Made by a program: the position numbers and the translations under genes
Notes under the pieces: model-generated
What the model was told of the DNA's origin: nothing
Databases searched by the model: none
What the model saw: only the letters and a program-made list of their open reading frames with translations
In this document: positions 50,046-62,628 of the stretch, piece after piece
Layout: the number at the start of each line of letters is the position of its first letter
How positions within the stretch are numbered: the stretch's first letter is position 1
Source of the DNA: Triplophysa rosa
Lineage: Eukaryota > Chordata > Actinopteri > Cypriniformes > Nemacheilidae
Assembly: GCF_024868665.1 (NCBI RefSeq)
Contig: NC_079907.1
Location: forward strand, 13,469,387-13,533,386
Direction: 5' to 3'
Length of the DNA: 64,000 bases

Positions 50046-52425
50046 AACGATACAGCTGATACATGTGACGTTAAAACTTGAACAGCCAGAAATAAATCAA
50101 TCATGACAGCTCACAGCTAAAACATGCCAAAGGAGATCACTTGACCCTCGATGATTCAGAAATACACTGCAGATTTTCAGTCTTCCCCAAGTTTCCATTC
50201 TAGCACAAGTTACAAATGTGTTTGGCACCTGACAACTTTTTTGACAGTATCCACTGGGATTCTGTTTTGGTACCATCTAGGTTTTACTTATTAGACAAAG
50301 GCATTGCTATGGAAACCACTGAACTGTCAATGGCTGTCTGCTCTCGAGGCTACAAGCCCTTTTCTGTACACACAGTGCAGAGATCTGAATGGCCAAAGAG
50401 AACGTGGGCACAATTGTGTACTAAAAGTGTAAAAATACAGTATATATAGTACTCGAAATTTATATCTCACCCTTTAATCTTTGAACTCATCAACAACTTT
50501 GTTTTTGGAATAACATTATACTTAGTATTCTGTAAGGAGTCTAAAAAGCTTTTTACAATACAGAACACACCAGGTTGTACTGGATACCAACCAATAAGTG
50601 TAAGGAACTATATTACCCCTCTGCTTGGAATATTATAGAAGTATTTTTAATGGTTTAAACATATATTTATTGTTTCCTCTAACAATAAATATTGCATTAA
50701 ATCAGCTTTAGAACGTGCCATGCTTCAGTGAGCAGAGGTCAACATGACATTAAATAACAAATAGATTTGGCATCTTATCAAATTCTTATTGTTCAAATTT
50801 AATTCTCACCCATTGGACAATGTAGATTTTTAAAGACATATAAATAAAATATAATTTATTGGCCCATAAACATGTGGCATAGTCAATAGAAGGGAATAAG
50901 TATATAAGGTGGAATAGTCTCGGAACAATACTGTAAGTAAATGTGCATTAGGCTATGAACATGATTAAATGTCTTAACACAAGAAGGGAAATCTGCCAGG
51001 TGAATTCACCAACACGTGTTAACAACCACGTGTACTCGTATAACTAAAACAAACACTAAAGTGTGACAAAGGCAGTAAAGTTTGACTTCCCTGTGTAGAA
51101 AATGTATTTACTGTACACTGTTTGTGATTTAAGAAAGGCTCAGTTTTTTTCCAGCAAGAGATTGTTGTCCTTATGTTAATATTTACACCTTATTACCTTA
51201 TCTTTTGATCAATTATGCACATACTGTACCTGTAATTACTTCATTAAAGGGAAACTTTTACCTTTCAAACTCGACCACAGAATACAGTAGTAAACTTAAA
51301 GACCTTCCAAAGTTTTTGGAAGAAGCAATACACCTGTTAGCAGGCAATGATTATGTTTTTCATGTTATCGTGGCATGAAAACAGAACCCTTTGACAAGTT
51401 CTTAACATGTCAAAGTCTTAGAAACACACAATGTCTCCTTGAATGCATTTTCATTTATCACCCTAGTCAACCAACTATGGTGAAACCTCAAATGATGTAA
51501 TGTAATTTGAACAGTTTAAGGATTTGTTTATATTTTACAAAGACCATTTCTGTGCACTTTGTGAATACATGCATGTGTATGTCTGTGTACTTCTGTCAGG
51601 ACCGCTGTCGTCAAATATTTAAACAATAGCAATATTTAAGGTTGGCGGAATGAAACTGTCCTGGGCAAACTCTGTCCACGTTGCATGGACAGAGCGGGAG
51701 CGCAGCAATACATGTCCCCCCACCTGGGGAACCAGAACAGTTCATGATGCGTAACAGGATTAAATTAAATGATCCGACAGATACGTGCAGATATGGAGAT
51801 GGGGATGGATGTGGGTTTTGAGTGCAGCACGATTGAGCAGCTGATAAGGAGCAAAGAAAGGCAACTTAAATAGCACGCAGTCTAGTATGTGTTGTATGAC
51901 TATTGGTTAACGTTGATTACTGATGTGATGCAAGCTTGACTCACGTGATCTGCCAGAACTGACGCTACACTTGATATTTACATCAGTTACAACTTTAATC
52001 TTATGGGAACACAAACACTGATATGGTTCCAGTCTGAAACATTTATTGAATCTCAAACAGGCTTATAACCAAAAGTGTAGATCAAATTTCCAGTATGGAA
52101 TACCATTAAATTGACATACAAATAAAAGACTGAAGGTCTGAATATAACCTTAAAGTAAAAAATCTGTAAAAACACAGTACAATGGTTCATTCAAATCCTG
52201 TACAGTATATACTGTATGCATGCTGTAACTGCTTTTCCTTTAAGTTATTTACTGTAATATTTAATAGATATTACTAAATGGATTACATAGAGTAGAGATT
52301 ACAATGAACCAGTGTTTCATCATTTAGGTGAATCATAGATGAAAGAACACAGACAAAGATGTTATGAAAAGAAAAATGTATTTGGATTATGCGCTTATAT
52401 TTTGGTTTCCTTTAAACTCAGACTA
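50046..52425. other. Region between rnf151 and noxo1
   Basis: Contains the noxo1 3' UTR, with an AATAAA on minus at 52047-52042, and the rnf151 upstream region. No other exon, RNA gene or clear element recognised. Confidence 0.5.
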
Positions 52426-55400
52426 TCATGTTTTACCTCCATCGACAAAACCTGCTCTTCGAGGAAACAGACGTGCAGAGGTCGCCAGAGCAGCTTTTCT
52501 GGTAAAGGTCGTGCATCGACTTAGGATCTCTTGAGTTTGGGGTCTGGGTGGTACTCTGGGGACCATGGCTGCTTTCACAGGGTAGCTAGAGATGGAGGGG
52601 CTAGACTGGCCACTGGAAATGCCGCTGTCATCTTTATTCGGCTGTCTCAAGCTCTCATCTCCATCTGAGCTGGACACACTCTGGCTTATAGAGTCAGTGT
52701 CTGAAGAACTGAAGCTGAAATCGGTTCCATCATCCCTGAAGATGCTCTTTAGACTGCCAGACTCCTCGCGTTGTTCTGGAACGCTCTTTGATAGCACTTC
52801 CAGAGAGTGGGATTTGTGAATGAAGCTGGAGGTGGACAGGTTGATAGTGGCGCTGTGAAGTTTTCTTTGAAGAGTCTGAAAGCTAAAGGTAGGGCTGATG
52901 TATGGCTTTAGGTACATGGAGGGCACATATCCGGCCTTTGTGTTGTATCTGTTTCAAAAATAAGTTTTGATTAAATCTGAGATGTAACTCTAAATGCAAC
53001 AATCCTATTTATATATACTTCTCTGTGTTAAGAGAAATCAAAATATAAAAATAAAATTCTGTCATCATTTATTCACCCTCATGTTGTTCAAAACATGAAT
53101 ATGAGATGGAACACAAAAGAAGATATTCTGAGAAATGTCCCTGTGGTTTTGTGTCCATATAATGGAAGTCAATGTTGTTTGGTTACCAACGTTATTCAAA
53201 ATATCTTCTTTTGTGTTCTTCAGAAGAAAGAAAGTCATACAGGCTTAGAATGACATGAGGGTGGGTAAATGATGACAGAATTTTCTTTTTTGGGATATCA
53301 TGTACACTATACCTTGCTTTTCTTCCCTGCAGTTTATTTACCTGTAACTTTCAGTTTCATTTTGTGATTTCTATTGTCTTTCAATCTTACATATTTTCAA
53401 TTTCCCTACCAAACTTCGACCTCACTATTATTGTAAATCTTTATTCACTCATTTAACTGTTTCCTTATGACATTCCCCATACTTCTGATCTATTTATATA
53501 CGAGTCTTAAAATACATTTACATTCTTATCAGTCCTCGAATGTCAGTTCAGTGTAAAGGAAACAAATGAATACCTGACGAGCCACCAGCCATTATCAGAC
53601 ATCTGTAACACCTCCACAACAGCGCCGATGCTCAGACAAAGCTCATCCTCTTTTTTTGAGGTGTAACTTCGGGTGGAACAGTACAAAGACACTGGAAAGA
53701 GTATATAGAATTAGCAAAGCTTCTTGGGACATTTATTAAAATGACAAGTCGTCATAACAGTCACATCTTACTATCACAAGTTGAGTCAAACTCATCTTCA
53801 TCCTCTTCCTCATCACATAGTTCCAGATAGGGCGCAGGAAACCAAGCTAGACGTTTATCCTCATTTTCAACAAGCCACCAACCTGTCCACAACAGCAAAG
53901 AATTAGACAGACTGTGAAGAACTCATCTATATAAAGTAAATTCAATGAATATCTTCTCAGTTCAAGTCACAAGAAGAAAAAAATACCTGCTTGGTCTTTA
54001 ATGAGCACATCCAGTCTTTTATCCACAGCAACCTTAAAGGGTTTGTTCTTTGTGTCCTTGGTCTCATACGGAGCCACACATCGATACGTCTTGGATACGA
54101 AAGGCTGGGTCACATTGCCAAAGCTCAGACGTTTTTGCATGTCAGCTCCTACCTTGGCAGAGGGGATGAAGTCTGATTGCAGAATCATCACGCTGCAAAC
54201 AGTTAAAGAGGTATACGTAAAATTTCAGCAGGTTTAGCTGGCACAGATCAAACTACCTGGCAAATGCTGTGATAGTCTAAGTGATATCTACCTGTTTTGG
54301 GTAAACTCTGGCTGAAGCTCTTGTTCGTTTGGCAGGAAGAATCGAATGACCTCTGTGGAATGTGATACAGTAGAGTCACACTGCAGCAGACTGGAACAGT
54401 ACTTCTCCAGACTCTTCAGTCGATCCACAGACTTGCTCAGACCCTTCGTCGGAAAGGGTCTCTTTACGTTTCTGGCTGCAAAACAAATTTGTACCCAAAA
54501 GTGAGCAAAACCTGACAAATCAAGCAGAATGGCAACGTCCCTTTTTTTAAAACAATGTAAAAACATACTAGATAAAGTTTTTTTATTGTAATAATGCAAA
54601 GAGTTTTCTTTTCGGTTAGAGTCTGGGTTAGGACTAGGGTTGGGAATCGAAAATCAATTCCAATTTGGAATCGGAATCGAAAGGCTAGGACTCGGATCGG
54701 AAACAAAAGGAATAGGAATCAGATACTTATCAATTCCTGTGTGCATATTTTCAGAAAAGAACACGCGTTGCGTGATCTGCTGATATCTCAATAAAAGCCC
54801 TTATGAAAATTAACAATATTTTTACTATAGTAAGCATAGTTTAACTACAGTATTTGCACAGGAACCACAAATTAACCATAGTTTCATAATAGTTACTACA
54901 GTTTAACCATGATGTAGTTCAACTATGGTAATACAAATTGTAATAAATCAGAAAAAAACATGGTTATGTGTATATATACACAAAACGGTGCTCATAAATA
55001 TATATATATATATATTTGCAAACAAGTGAATAAGTAGGCTAAATGACCATACAGGTTGATATCTAAATGTTTTACTTCAACTGTGGAATCGAAACTGGGA
55101 ATCGATATGAATCGAAATCGATAAGCAGAATCGCAATTGGAATCAGAATCGGAATCGATAAAATTCAAACGATTGCCAACCCTAGGTTATGAGTGTAAAA
55201 CAATGTAAGTCTATGGAATGCCTTGGTTAACGTTTTTTCAACCACAAGAGAAACTGTCACCCATACTGTACCTCCAAATCGTGGGAGCACTCTGTCCTTT
55301 TTACGTAGTGGGTTTTCCACAGGGAATTTCTTCTTCAGCTGTTTCTGTTAAATTAAAAGTAAAGTAAATAAAATGACGCGCTTTTCACGTCTGATAACGA

Positions 55401-55691
55401 TTTGTGCTCATTGCAAACAGGCTAACTTAATTCAGAAACCTACATGCAGCGTCTTGAAGTCGCGGAGGGATCTATACACTGTCACTTCGCTCTTGTCAGA
55501 CCATAACACAGATGTCATGTACACCTGCAACAACCACAAACCTCACCATAAACAAGCGATATACATCATTTATCTATTACTGAATGTTAGAATGCAAAAC
55601 ATTTTAGAATACACCATATTCTTACTTTGCTCTTTTCTTTCTGCATGACTCCGATAACTCGGACATCAACGGGAAAGCGCGGTTCACTCAT
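52426..55691 (-). CDS. noxo1: NADPH oxidase organizer 1
   Basis: Cytosolic organizer that tethers NOXA1 and activates NOX1/NOX3. Exons 55691-55626, 55524-55444, 55344-55272, 54475-54292, 54192-53987, 53882-53772, 53691-53574 and 52948-52426 give 453 residues (human about 370). The PX domain (about 4-125) contains [24 protein letters not shown] and [16 protein letters not shown]3-A (about 170-224) contains [11 protein letters not shown] to [21 protein letters not shown]. An acidic linker follows, then SH3-B (about 241-297), [22 protein letters not shown]. The long Ser-rich tail ends with a class II-like proline motif RVPPRPQ (about 411-417), the expected NOXA1 SH3 ligand. The extra length is in the Ser/Asp-rich tail. 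The p47phox-type autoinhibitory region is not evident, as usual for NOXO1. Confidence 0.95.
53050..53305. mobile_element. TTAA-type MITE, copy 8, in a noxo1 intron
   Basis: TTCTGTCATCATTTATTCAC at the left against GTAAATGATGACAGAATTTT at the right, with AACACAAAAGAAGATATTCT and its complement inside. Terminal TTAA sites are eroded. Confidence 0.7.
54634..55185. mobile_element. hAT-like nonautonomous element in noxo1 intron 3
   Basis: CTAGGGTTGGGAATCGAAAA at the left and CGATTGCCAACCCTAG at the right, with many GGAATCGGAATCGA copies and a (TA)n run at 54998-55015. The ends resemble teleost hAT MITEs. A clean 8-base target duplication could not be assigned. Confidence 0.65.
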
Positions 55692-55860
55692 CGCTGACGC
55701 GGATCGGAGGAGAGTTATCAACACGAGAAATATTTCCTTCCTTGTTTAAGCTCAGCACCCCCAGCATCCTCAATATATATATCCTTGCCGCACATGGGCG
55801 TGTTGTTTATCTCACGTGAGGGTTTGATAGAGTGTCGGCGCGCTCACGTGCGTTGCGTTG
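55692..55860 (-). promoter_or_regulatory. noxo1: noxo1 promoter: TATA-like box and two E-boxes
   Basis: In gene orientation GGATATATATATTGAGG (about 55770-55785) lies some 80 bases upstream of the ATG and could act as a TATA box. CACGTG E-boxes are at 55813-55818 (within the palindrome CTCACGTGAG) and at 55845-55850. The area is much GC-richer than its flanks. Confidence 0.5.
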
Positions 55861-56283
55861 TCTCGAGGTGGGCGGGAGAGGTTCATGTGAAAGTGCGCAA
55901 CAGTGAAGGGCTCAGTGATACAATATCAGCGTTGTTTTCAAATCTGGCGATGATTACTGCAGAAACCATATGACTGTGGTATTTGAATTAAAAATATAAA
56001 AATACAAATGAAGAGTTTATTTGCAAAAACAGATAACTCTTAAAAATCTTTTAAAACTTTTTTTACCGTGCTATTGTGTTTATTGAGTTATTATTCAAAA
56101 CAACCCAACTGTAGTTTGATTGCTTGGAATGCACAATAAAACTTTATTTAATTTGATTTCATTAAATAGGACCAACATAATCAACATCATTCTCGGTCCT
56201 AACAAGATTTCAATTTAATCCAAAGTGACAATGCATTAAAGCTATTTTTCTTTGCAAAAAACTACAAAAGATGTTAATCCAAG

Positions 56284-56773
56284 CAGTGTTTGGTAAATTA
56301 CTCTGAAAAAGTAATTAATTACTAGTTACTAATTACATATTCAGTAGTGTAATTAGATTACTGTACAAATTACTCTCTCCAAAAAGTATTTAGTTACTTA
56401 TTACTAATTACTTTCTATATCCTACATCAACCTTGATTAGTTAAGGGATTGAAGGATAGACATGAAATGGCTTATTTAATTCATTCAAATAAATAATATT
56501 AAACTACATAAAGTAGTATTATTAACTGACCAAAGTATTACAAATGTGAGAATTATACATTAAAGCAAGGATTTTAAAGTTAGACTTTGAATTTTTATGT
56601 CAATTCCACTATTGCACACACATATTACACAAAGGATTTAGTTTAATTACATCAGAAGTAACTGTAATTAAATTACAGAAAAATAAGAGTAATCCCTTAC
56701 TTTACTTTTTCCAAGGGAAAAGTAATTAAATTACAGTAACTAATTACTTAGTAACTAGTTACACCCAACACTG
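56284..56773. mobile_element. hAT-type MITE with 8-base target duplication
   Basis: Begins CAGTGTTTGGTAAATTACTC and ends AGTTACACCCAACACTG. It is flanked by AATCCAAG (56276-56283) and AATCCTAG (56774-56781), an 8-base duplication with one mismatch, which is the hAT signature. The interior is AT-rich TAATTACTAGTTAC inverted modules with no transposase. Confidence 0.85.
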
Positions 56774-56814
56774 AATCCTAGATAGATAGAAATGTTTTTC
56801 ATCAGTAGTAGGCC

Positions 56815-57668
56815 CAGAGGTGTTACCTGAAAACCATACAAAAGTAAGTGTAGTAAAAGCTACCATACTTGAGTAAAAGTGCAGTGAAAATTACTCCATT
56901 ACAAGTTACAAGTCACGAAAGTCCAAAACGACTTTAGTAAAAGTCTTAGAGTATCTGATTTTAACAGTACTTGAGTATTTAACTCATACTGAATGTAGGC
57001 TCAAGAAGCACTTGTACTCAACACTTAAGAGATATAGTATGTCAGTGAAAAACAAGAAACTGTTGATTCATGAGGAGAGCAATCGCATCAAACTGAACAC
57101 CTCAAAATTGCAACAAATCCAGGTCGACACCATAGCCTACGTTTATTACAGACACCCAAGTCTCAGTTAAGCTCAAGTGCTCATAAGGAAACCAATATTC
57201 TTCAAAAAGGTCTCTTATGTAAAACGGATAGATAAAATAATGTTAAGTAAAAAATTACGAGTCAAAGCCTTTTTGCACTGGACATGCTGGTTTTGGCTTT
57301 ATCGCGGGCTAACACCAGCGATGTCAATTACCTGAAAATGCACCCACATTGACATAAAGAAGCCATGTTGACAAGTTTCAAAAATGCACAAGATATAGAA
57401 CCTTAAATGCCCTGTAAATGGTAATGTTGCTTCTTCTGTAACAGAAATGAACTGCTGCAGAAAAAGTTAGGTGCCATGCAAAATGTAATGTGTAATTGCA
57501 TTAGTCATTACAAATGTAGTGGAGTAAAGAGTATATATTCTTATTAAAAAATGTAGTCAAGTAGAGAGTAAAAGTTGCTAATATCTTTAATACTCAGTAC
57601 AACTACAAAGTAACCAAAAAGATAAGTACAGTAACTAAGTACATTTACTCCAATACTTCACACCACTG
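56815..57668. mobile_element. Second hAT-type MITE with perfect 8-base target duplication
   Basis: Begins CAGAGGTGTTACCTGAAAAC and ends TTACTCCAATACTTCACACCACTG. It is flanked on both sides by AGTAGGCC (56807-56814 and 57669-57676). Terminal regions share TACTTGAGTAAAAGT-type inverted motifs. It is 854 bases with no transposase. Confidence 0.88.
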
Positions 57669-57676
57669 AGTAGGCC

Positions 57677-58695
57677 TAACAACAGAAAAGCAGTCACATT
57701 TTGCTGAGTCAGATTCACAATTACAGACAGCTGGACCTTTCCCGTAAAGCATGACTTTTCATCAAAATAACCCGTGTGGGCAGATCGTGGCTGTCATTCT
57801 TTAGTAATGAATTTAGACCATGATGACCTGGTGCGGGGGTGGACAGTCTGAGGGACTCGCAGGTGTATCTTCAAACCGAGGGTGGTGAGAGGGCAGACAG
57901 TTAGAACATTGATCTGAAGCTGCTGGCATCACAAGCCTGTGAAGAACCGCCAAGACTCCTCCACAGAATCTTGCTCAAGGTCATCAACAGTAGGCTGTCA
58001 TGCTTCCCACATCATCACCTGGAAGAGGACCCCGATGGCACGTTTTCACCCCTCATGTGAAAATACCAAACACGTGCTTTTCGTGTACCACCAACCCAAC
58101 AGGGGCAATCCTGGGGAAAATATGTTGATTCAGAGCCAGCGGCAATGGAGAACAATAAGATGATTCTTGCGAAACAGTTAACACCATGAAAGTCCCTAGG
58201 TAAAAGGTAGAGGGGGTCCGAATATTTCAAATTGTTGCTGATCTGTAAATTGCAGAAGTGTTTTTTTTGTCTGTTTATTTTCTTTAGTACAATACATTGC
58301 AATGCTTTGATTATACACAGTTTGCATTTTACAATGGTATACAGTAAAAAGTAGCACTTTAAAAGTTTCTGGTTGTGAATGCTTTCCCTGATCTAAATTA
58401 ATTTTAAAATGCTTGAAAAGTTTCTCTAGCTAGTTCTTTTCTTTATAATAGCTTATAAATAAATGACTTGGATTTAAATACGCTGTTATAGTGTTGTGTT
58501 TGGGAGGTTTCAGGAAGTGAAACAGTTAATATTTATTCTATGTTTAGAATCATTGTTGTAACACAACTACTCGTTGAAGCCGTTTATGTTTCGTTTTCTG
58601 TAAAAGTTCTTTGTAATGTAACCAATGCATTATTTAATGCTATAGTATTTGGAAAAACAAGTAAAAGTTTGTCTATTCGATTGCTAGCAACATTT
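57677..58695. other. Intergenic, nothing recognised
   Basis: Short open frames exist but show no homology or domain that I can recognise, and no repeat structure stands out. Confidence 0.5.
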
Positions 58696-58988
58696 TTAAA
58701 GGGATCTTTTACCCAAAAAGGAAAATTCTGTCATCATTTACACACCCTTATCAAACCTGTTACTTTCTTCATCAGAACACAAGATATTTCGAAGTTTTGC
58801 AGTTTTTGCAGTACTCATTCATTTGCATTGGTTTTGTGTCTATACAATAGAAGTAACTGGGTACCACGATTGTTGGGTTACCAGTATTTTTCCAATTATC
58901 ATATATAAGAAAGTCATACAGGTTTGAAATGACAAGAGGGTGAGAAAATGATGACAGAATTTTCATTTTTGGGTGAACTACATTTTAA
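58696..58988. mobile_element. TTAA MITE, copy 9
   Basis: TTAA at 58696-58699 and 58985-58988. The right end TTTTCATTTTTGGGTGAACT matches copies 1 and 3. Confidence 0.75.
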
Positions 58989-59226
58989 CACTAGGGGGCG
59001 GTTTCCCGGACAGAGATTAGACTAATCCAGGATTTGTCTTTAGCTAAATTAGGATATTTAAAAAAAACATACTTTACAAACAAACATTACTGTGTGCATC
59101 TTGAGACAAAACAATCGCACTGATATATTTTAAGATATGCAAGTTGTTTTCGATCAAGACGGTACTAACATTTTAATTAGTCTGGGACTATCTTAAACCC
59201 TGTCCGGGAAACCGCCCCTTGGTGTT
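58988..59226. mobile_element. MITE with GGGGCGGTTTCCCGGACAG ends
   Basis: ACACTAGGGGGCGGTTTCCC on the left is matched by the complement of CCTGTCCGGGAAACCGCCCC on the right. The interior has GACTAATCC/TAGTCTGGGACTA modules. It directly abuts copy 9 of the TTAA family. Confidence 0.75.
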
Positions 59227-60731
59227 TTCAAGCATTTAGCAAAACTAACCATATGCTTTTAGCTCTATTGTTATTACACACCTTATCATTTAACTCTATT
59301 GGCATCCTTATAGCCAAACATTACTCACTACCAAGCAAAAGGCAGTACACGACTTTGGTCAATATTACTGTATATCACAAACACCTTACAGTAAATCTGC
59401 ACATTGAATATAATGTACTATATATTTAGAAGTACCATAATATTTGATGAACATTTTGTAAGCAGTCAGAAAACAATGTGCCTTTGAATGCTTGTCACTG
59501 GGGCATTTATCTTTCCTTAAAATTTAAAACAAGTATGACATTGATAAATTAACTATCACATACCTACGTGACAATGGAGACGATGATTCATAAAAGACAT
59601 GCATTTTATAAATAAGCATTTAATTCTCCACACCTGTGAATGAATCACTATTAGAACAATAATATTTGTTGTGAGTAAATTAATGACAGCAACAATAAGA
59701 CTGCTAACAATAATACCAGACTGTCAAATTAATTGATTTATCAAAAGAGCCTTGTGTAGATTTATATTTTTATGACATTTGTACAATAAATTCTATTCTC
59801 GGTGAATGGTTTGGCCAACAGTTCACTAGGTAAACTTTATTGTTCTGCCTAAACAAGGAAAAGAGCATATCATTCTTCCTCTTACTGTAATAGCTTTTGT
59901 CATGTCCGGTAAACTTCCTTATGGTTGTCCAATGACCCACCCTGATGCACATTTAGCATTACTGGAAAACAGGAGCCTGAGCTTTCTTTATTTTTAGTAT
60001 CTAATCTTGCACATGGTTTGCATTCCACTGTAAACAAATCATGAATGTTGCATAATTCGGATAAAACTTTACAGTTTGTCCATAAAAACATCAGACAAAC
60101 AAAATAAACATTACATTTCTAAGTCTTCTATATTGTTATATATGAAGAATTCAGTTCCAAAATTTCAAAACTTTTTTCAAAAATCATGTTTTTTATTATG
60201 TTATAATGTTTTAATTGTGTTAGTTAGCTGTATGTTTTAAGTTATTATGGCTTTAATTAAAACAAACAATCTGCAGTTTGATTGATATTCATTTGAATGC
60301 ACAATAAAAAAAACATATTTTTTAACAGAATTTTTTTAAAACTGAGTTATCTCATTTTGGAACCAAACTCTTCATATAGATCTGATGCTCAATTACCCTT
60401 AAAAAGCCTTTTAGACATTTCTTCTAAGTCCGTGTTTGAATAGACTAAGTCACAAGGAGATGATGATGTTGACAAGTGAACATTATTTTCTTGCTATCAA
60501 TATTCCCAAAACAAGGGGAACTAATCCCAAAGCAGAATGAAAAACGGGCAACCTGATGTAAAGAGAAACTGATATGAGTGGATAACGATTTCTCAGTTTT
60601 AACAGAAGCTTTTGGGTTTTTAGGCTTTTAATATACGAAAGGGACTTTTTGGTAATTAGATGAGACCTGACCTTGGCGCCGAGCAGGACTTCTAACATTG
60701 ATCATGGTTAACTTCCTTACAAATGAACGAT
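59227..60731. other. AT-rich intergenic sequence
   Basis: No gene, RNA or well-defined element seen. Confidence 0.5.
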
Positions 60732-61647
60732 GCACTATAAACCCGGATAAGTTCTACTAACTCAAAAAATTTGAGGCAACTGATTGCCTCTATTTATTTA
60801 AGTTTGCAAACTTAAATATCATCAGTGAGCATATAGCTAGTTATTTGAGTAACTGTAAATTTTAAATAAACATTAATTTAAATCAAAATATATATTTAGT
60901 GTTTGGTTCATCTTAATTTAATGCAACTCAAAGTTTTGAGTACTGACAACTTTACTTAGTCTGCAACAATATTTAAACAGCTGAAAAAGTGAAGTGAGTG
61001 TGGCCAAGTATGGTATTCCATACTCGGAATTAGTGCTCTGCATTTAACCCATCCAAGTGCACACACACACCCAGAGCAGAGAGCAGCCATTGCTGTGGCG
61101 CCCGGGGGATCGGTGCCTTGCTCAAGGGTCTCACCTCAGCTGTCGTATTGAAGGTGGAGGAGAGCACTAATCCTTGACTCCACCCCACCTACAATCCCTG
61201 CTGGTACTGAGGCTCAAACCGGCGACGTTTGGGTTACAAGTCCGAGTCTCTAACCATTAGGCCACAACTTGAATATTTTGGATTGATGTCGAATCCAACT
61301 GCCGTGCCCTGCGAGTGCGAACGTCTGGGACTCTGGGTATCTGAGTGAAAGCGTCTGAGTGGTGCACGTTCAGCAATTACGTCACATTTAGGTATAAACC
61401 GGCACTAGAGGGCATATGTTTAAAATTAAAATATTAGAGTAGGGTTGCATCTATTTATTCAAGTCCCCTAAGCTCTAAACTTTAGCGTAGTTGTAAAAAC
61501 TCAAAAAAGTTTTTTACTGTTAACTTAAATCTCTGATAGAGGTTGAATGAACTCAAAAATATTAGTTAGTTCAACTTTTTGGCACATTTTGAGTACCAGG
61601 TACTTTCCATTACAAGTTAGTTATACTGTTTGGGTTTACAGTGTGGG
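60732..61647. mobile_element. MITE with CACTATAAACCC ends, interrupted by a SINE
   Basis: CACTATAAACCCGGATAAGT at the left corresponds to the complement of ACTGTTTGGGTTTACAGTGTG at the right. Both halves carry ACTCAAAAA...TTTGAG modules. The middle is occupied by an unrelated SINE, so the host is split. Confidence 0.6.
60975..61270 (-). mobile_element. tRNA-derived SINE, HE1-like
   Basis: On the minus strand the head has TAATGGTTAGAGACTCGGAC (A box) and GGTTTGAGCC (B box). The body contains GACCCTTGAGCAAGGCACC, GGCGCCACAGCAATGGCTGC and the tail GGATGGGTTAAATGCAGAGC. This layout matches HE1-type fish SINEs. AATATTT occurs near both borders and may be the target duplication. Confidence 0.75.
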
Positions 61648-62628
61648 GTTGCCATAGTGAAATCAAATAAAAACCACGTTGCACAACCTAGATGCACAAA
61701 GGGCCATTGTCAAACAAGATGCTCCTTTCTCTACAAATATGCAGTGTTTATTTATAGTGAACTTCCCAAACGTGACTTAGCTAGCACAGACATGGACAGT
61801 TTCCCATAAGTTATGTAAAACCTTCAGTTTCTCTACGAAACTCGCTGAACTTGTGGTATTTATCATACTGTATATCATAGGTGTATTTAGTTTTTCATAA
61901 TTTATGCATTTAGAGAGGCTGTCATAAAAGGACAGAGCCTGAGGAATTGCACGTCGTCGATCAGATAAGGTCAGCAATTGTAAAAAAGAGATGTTTTCAT
62001 TCATTCACTTTTACCGTTTACAATAACTTCAATAAAAGTGTTTTATTGCAATATTGATTCCAACGTGATCAGTAAAGTGAAATGCTTCCTCTGCAGAACA
62101 AATAATAAAAATCTACTATGCAATTTGACCTGTGCATTCTTTGATTGCCATTTTAATAGCCATACAGCCAGTAATAAGTCGTATTTATTTGAGGACAAAT
62201 ATGCATCTCATTCAGAAACATCTATGGCCATTATGCTTTTAATCACTTAAAATAATATTTTTCTCTGCAAATACCCTTCATTAAAGGATTTTATAAAATT
62301 TCCAAAGCATTAATTGATTATAAGTACAGAAGAAATCAAACTCTTGCATCATTTCTTTCTTTTCCATTTACTTCCTTTTGACATTTTATGAGTTATTTTG
62401 ACAGTTAACTGTGTGGCATTTACGTTCTAACAGAGATAACGCCTGAGATAACACCTAGGAATTTATATACAATGGTATAATGTTTATTAAAGATTATTCT
62501 AGGTCTAATGTTTATCTTAGATCAGCTGTAAGCCATTCAGAACTGACAAATAAATTAGCATTGGTTTAATAAAAAAGTACATAATTGTGCAACCTTGTGA
62601 ATGACAATGTCACATTAAATGTCAAAAC
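61648..62628. other. AT-rich intergenic sequence
   Basis: No recognisable gene or element. Confidence 0.5.

Noticed and set aside
58540..58908. 122-residue open frame on plus
   Set aside because: It runs into copy 9 of the TTAA MITE and has no homology that I can recognise.
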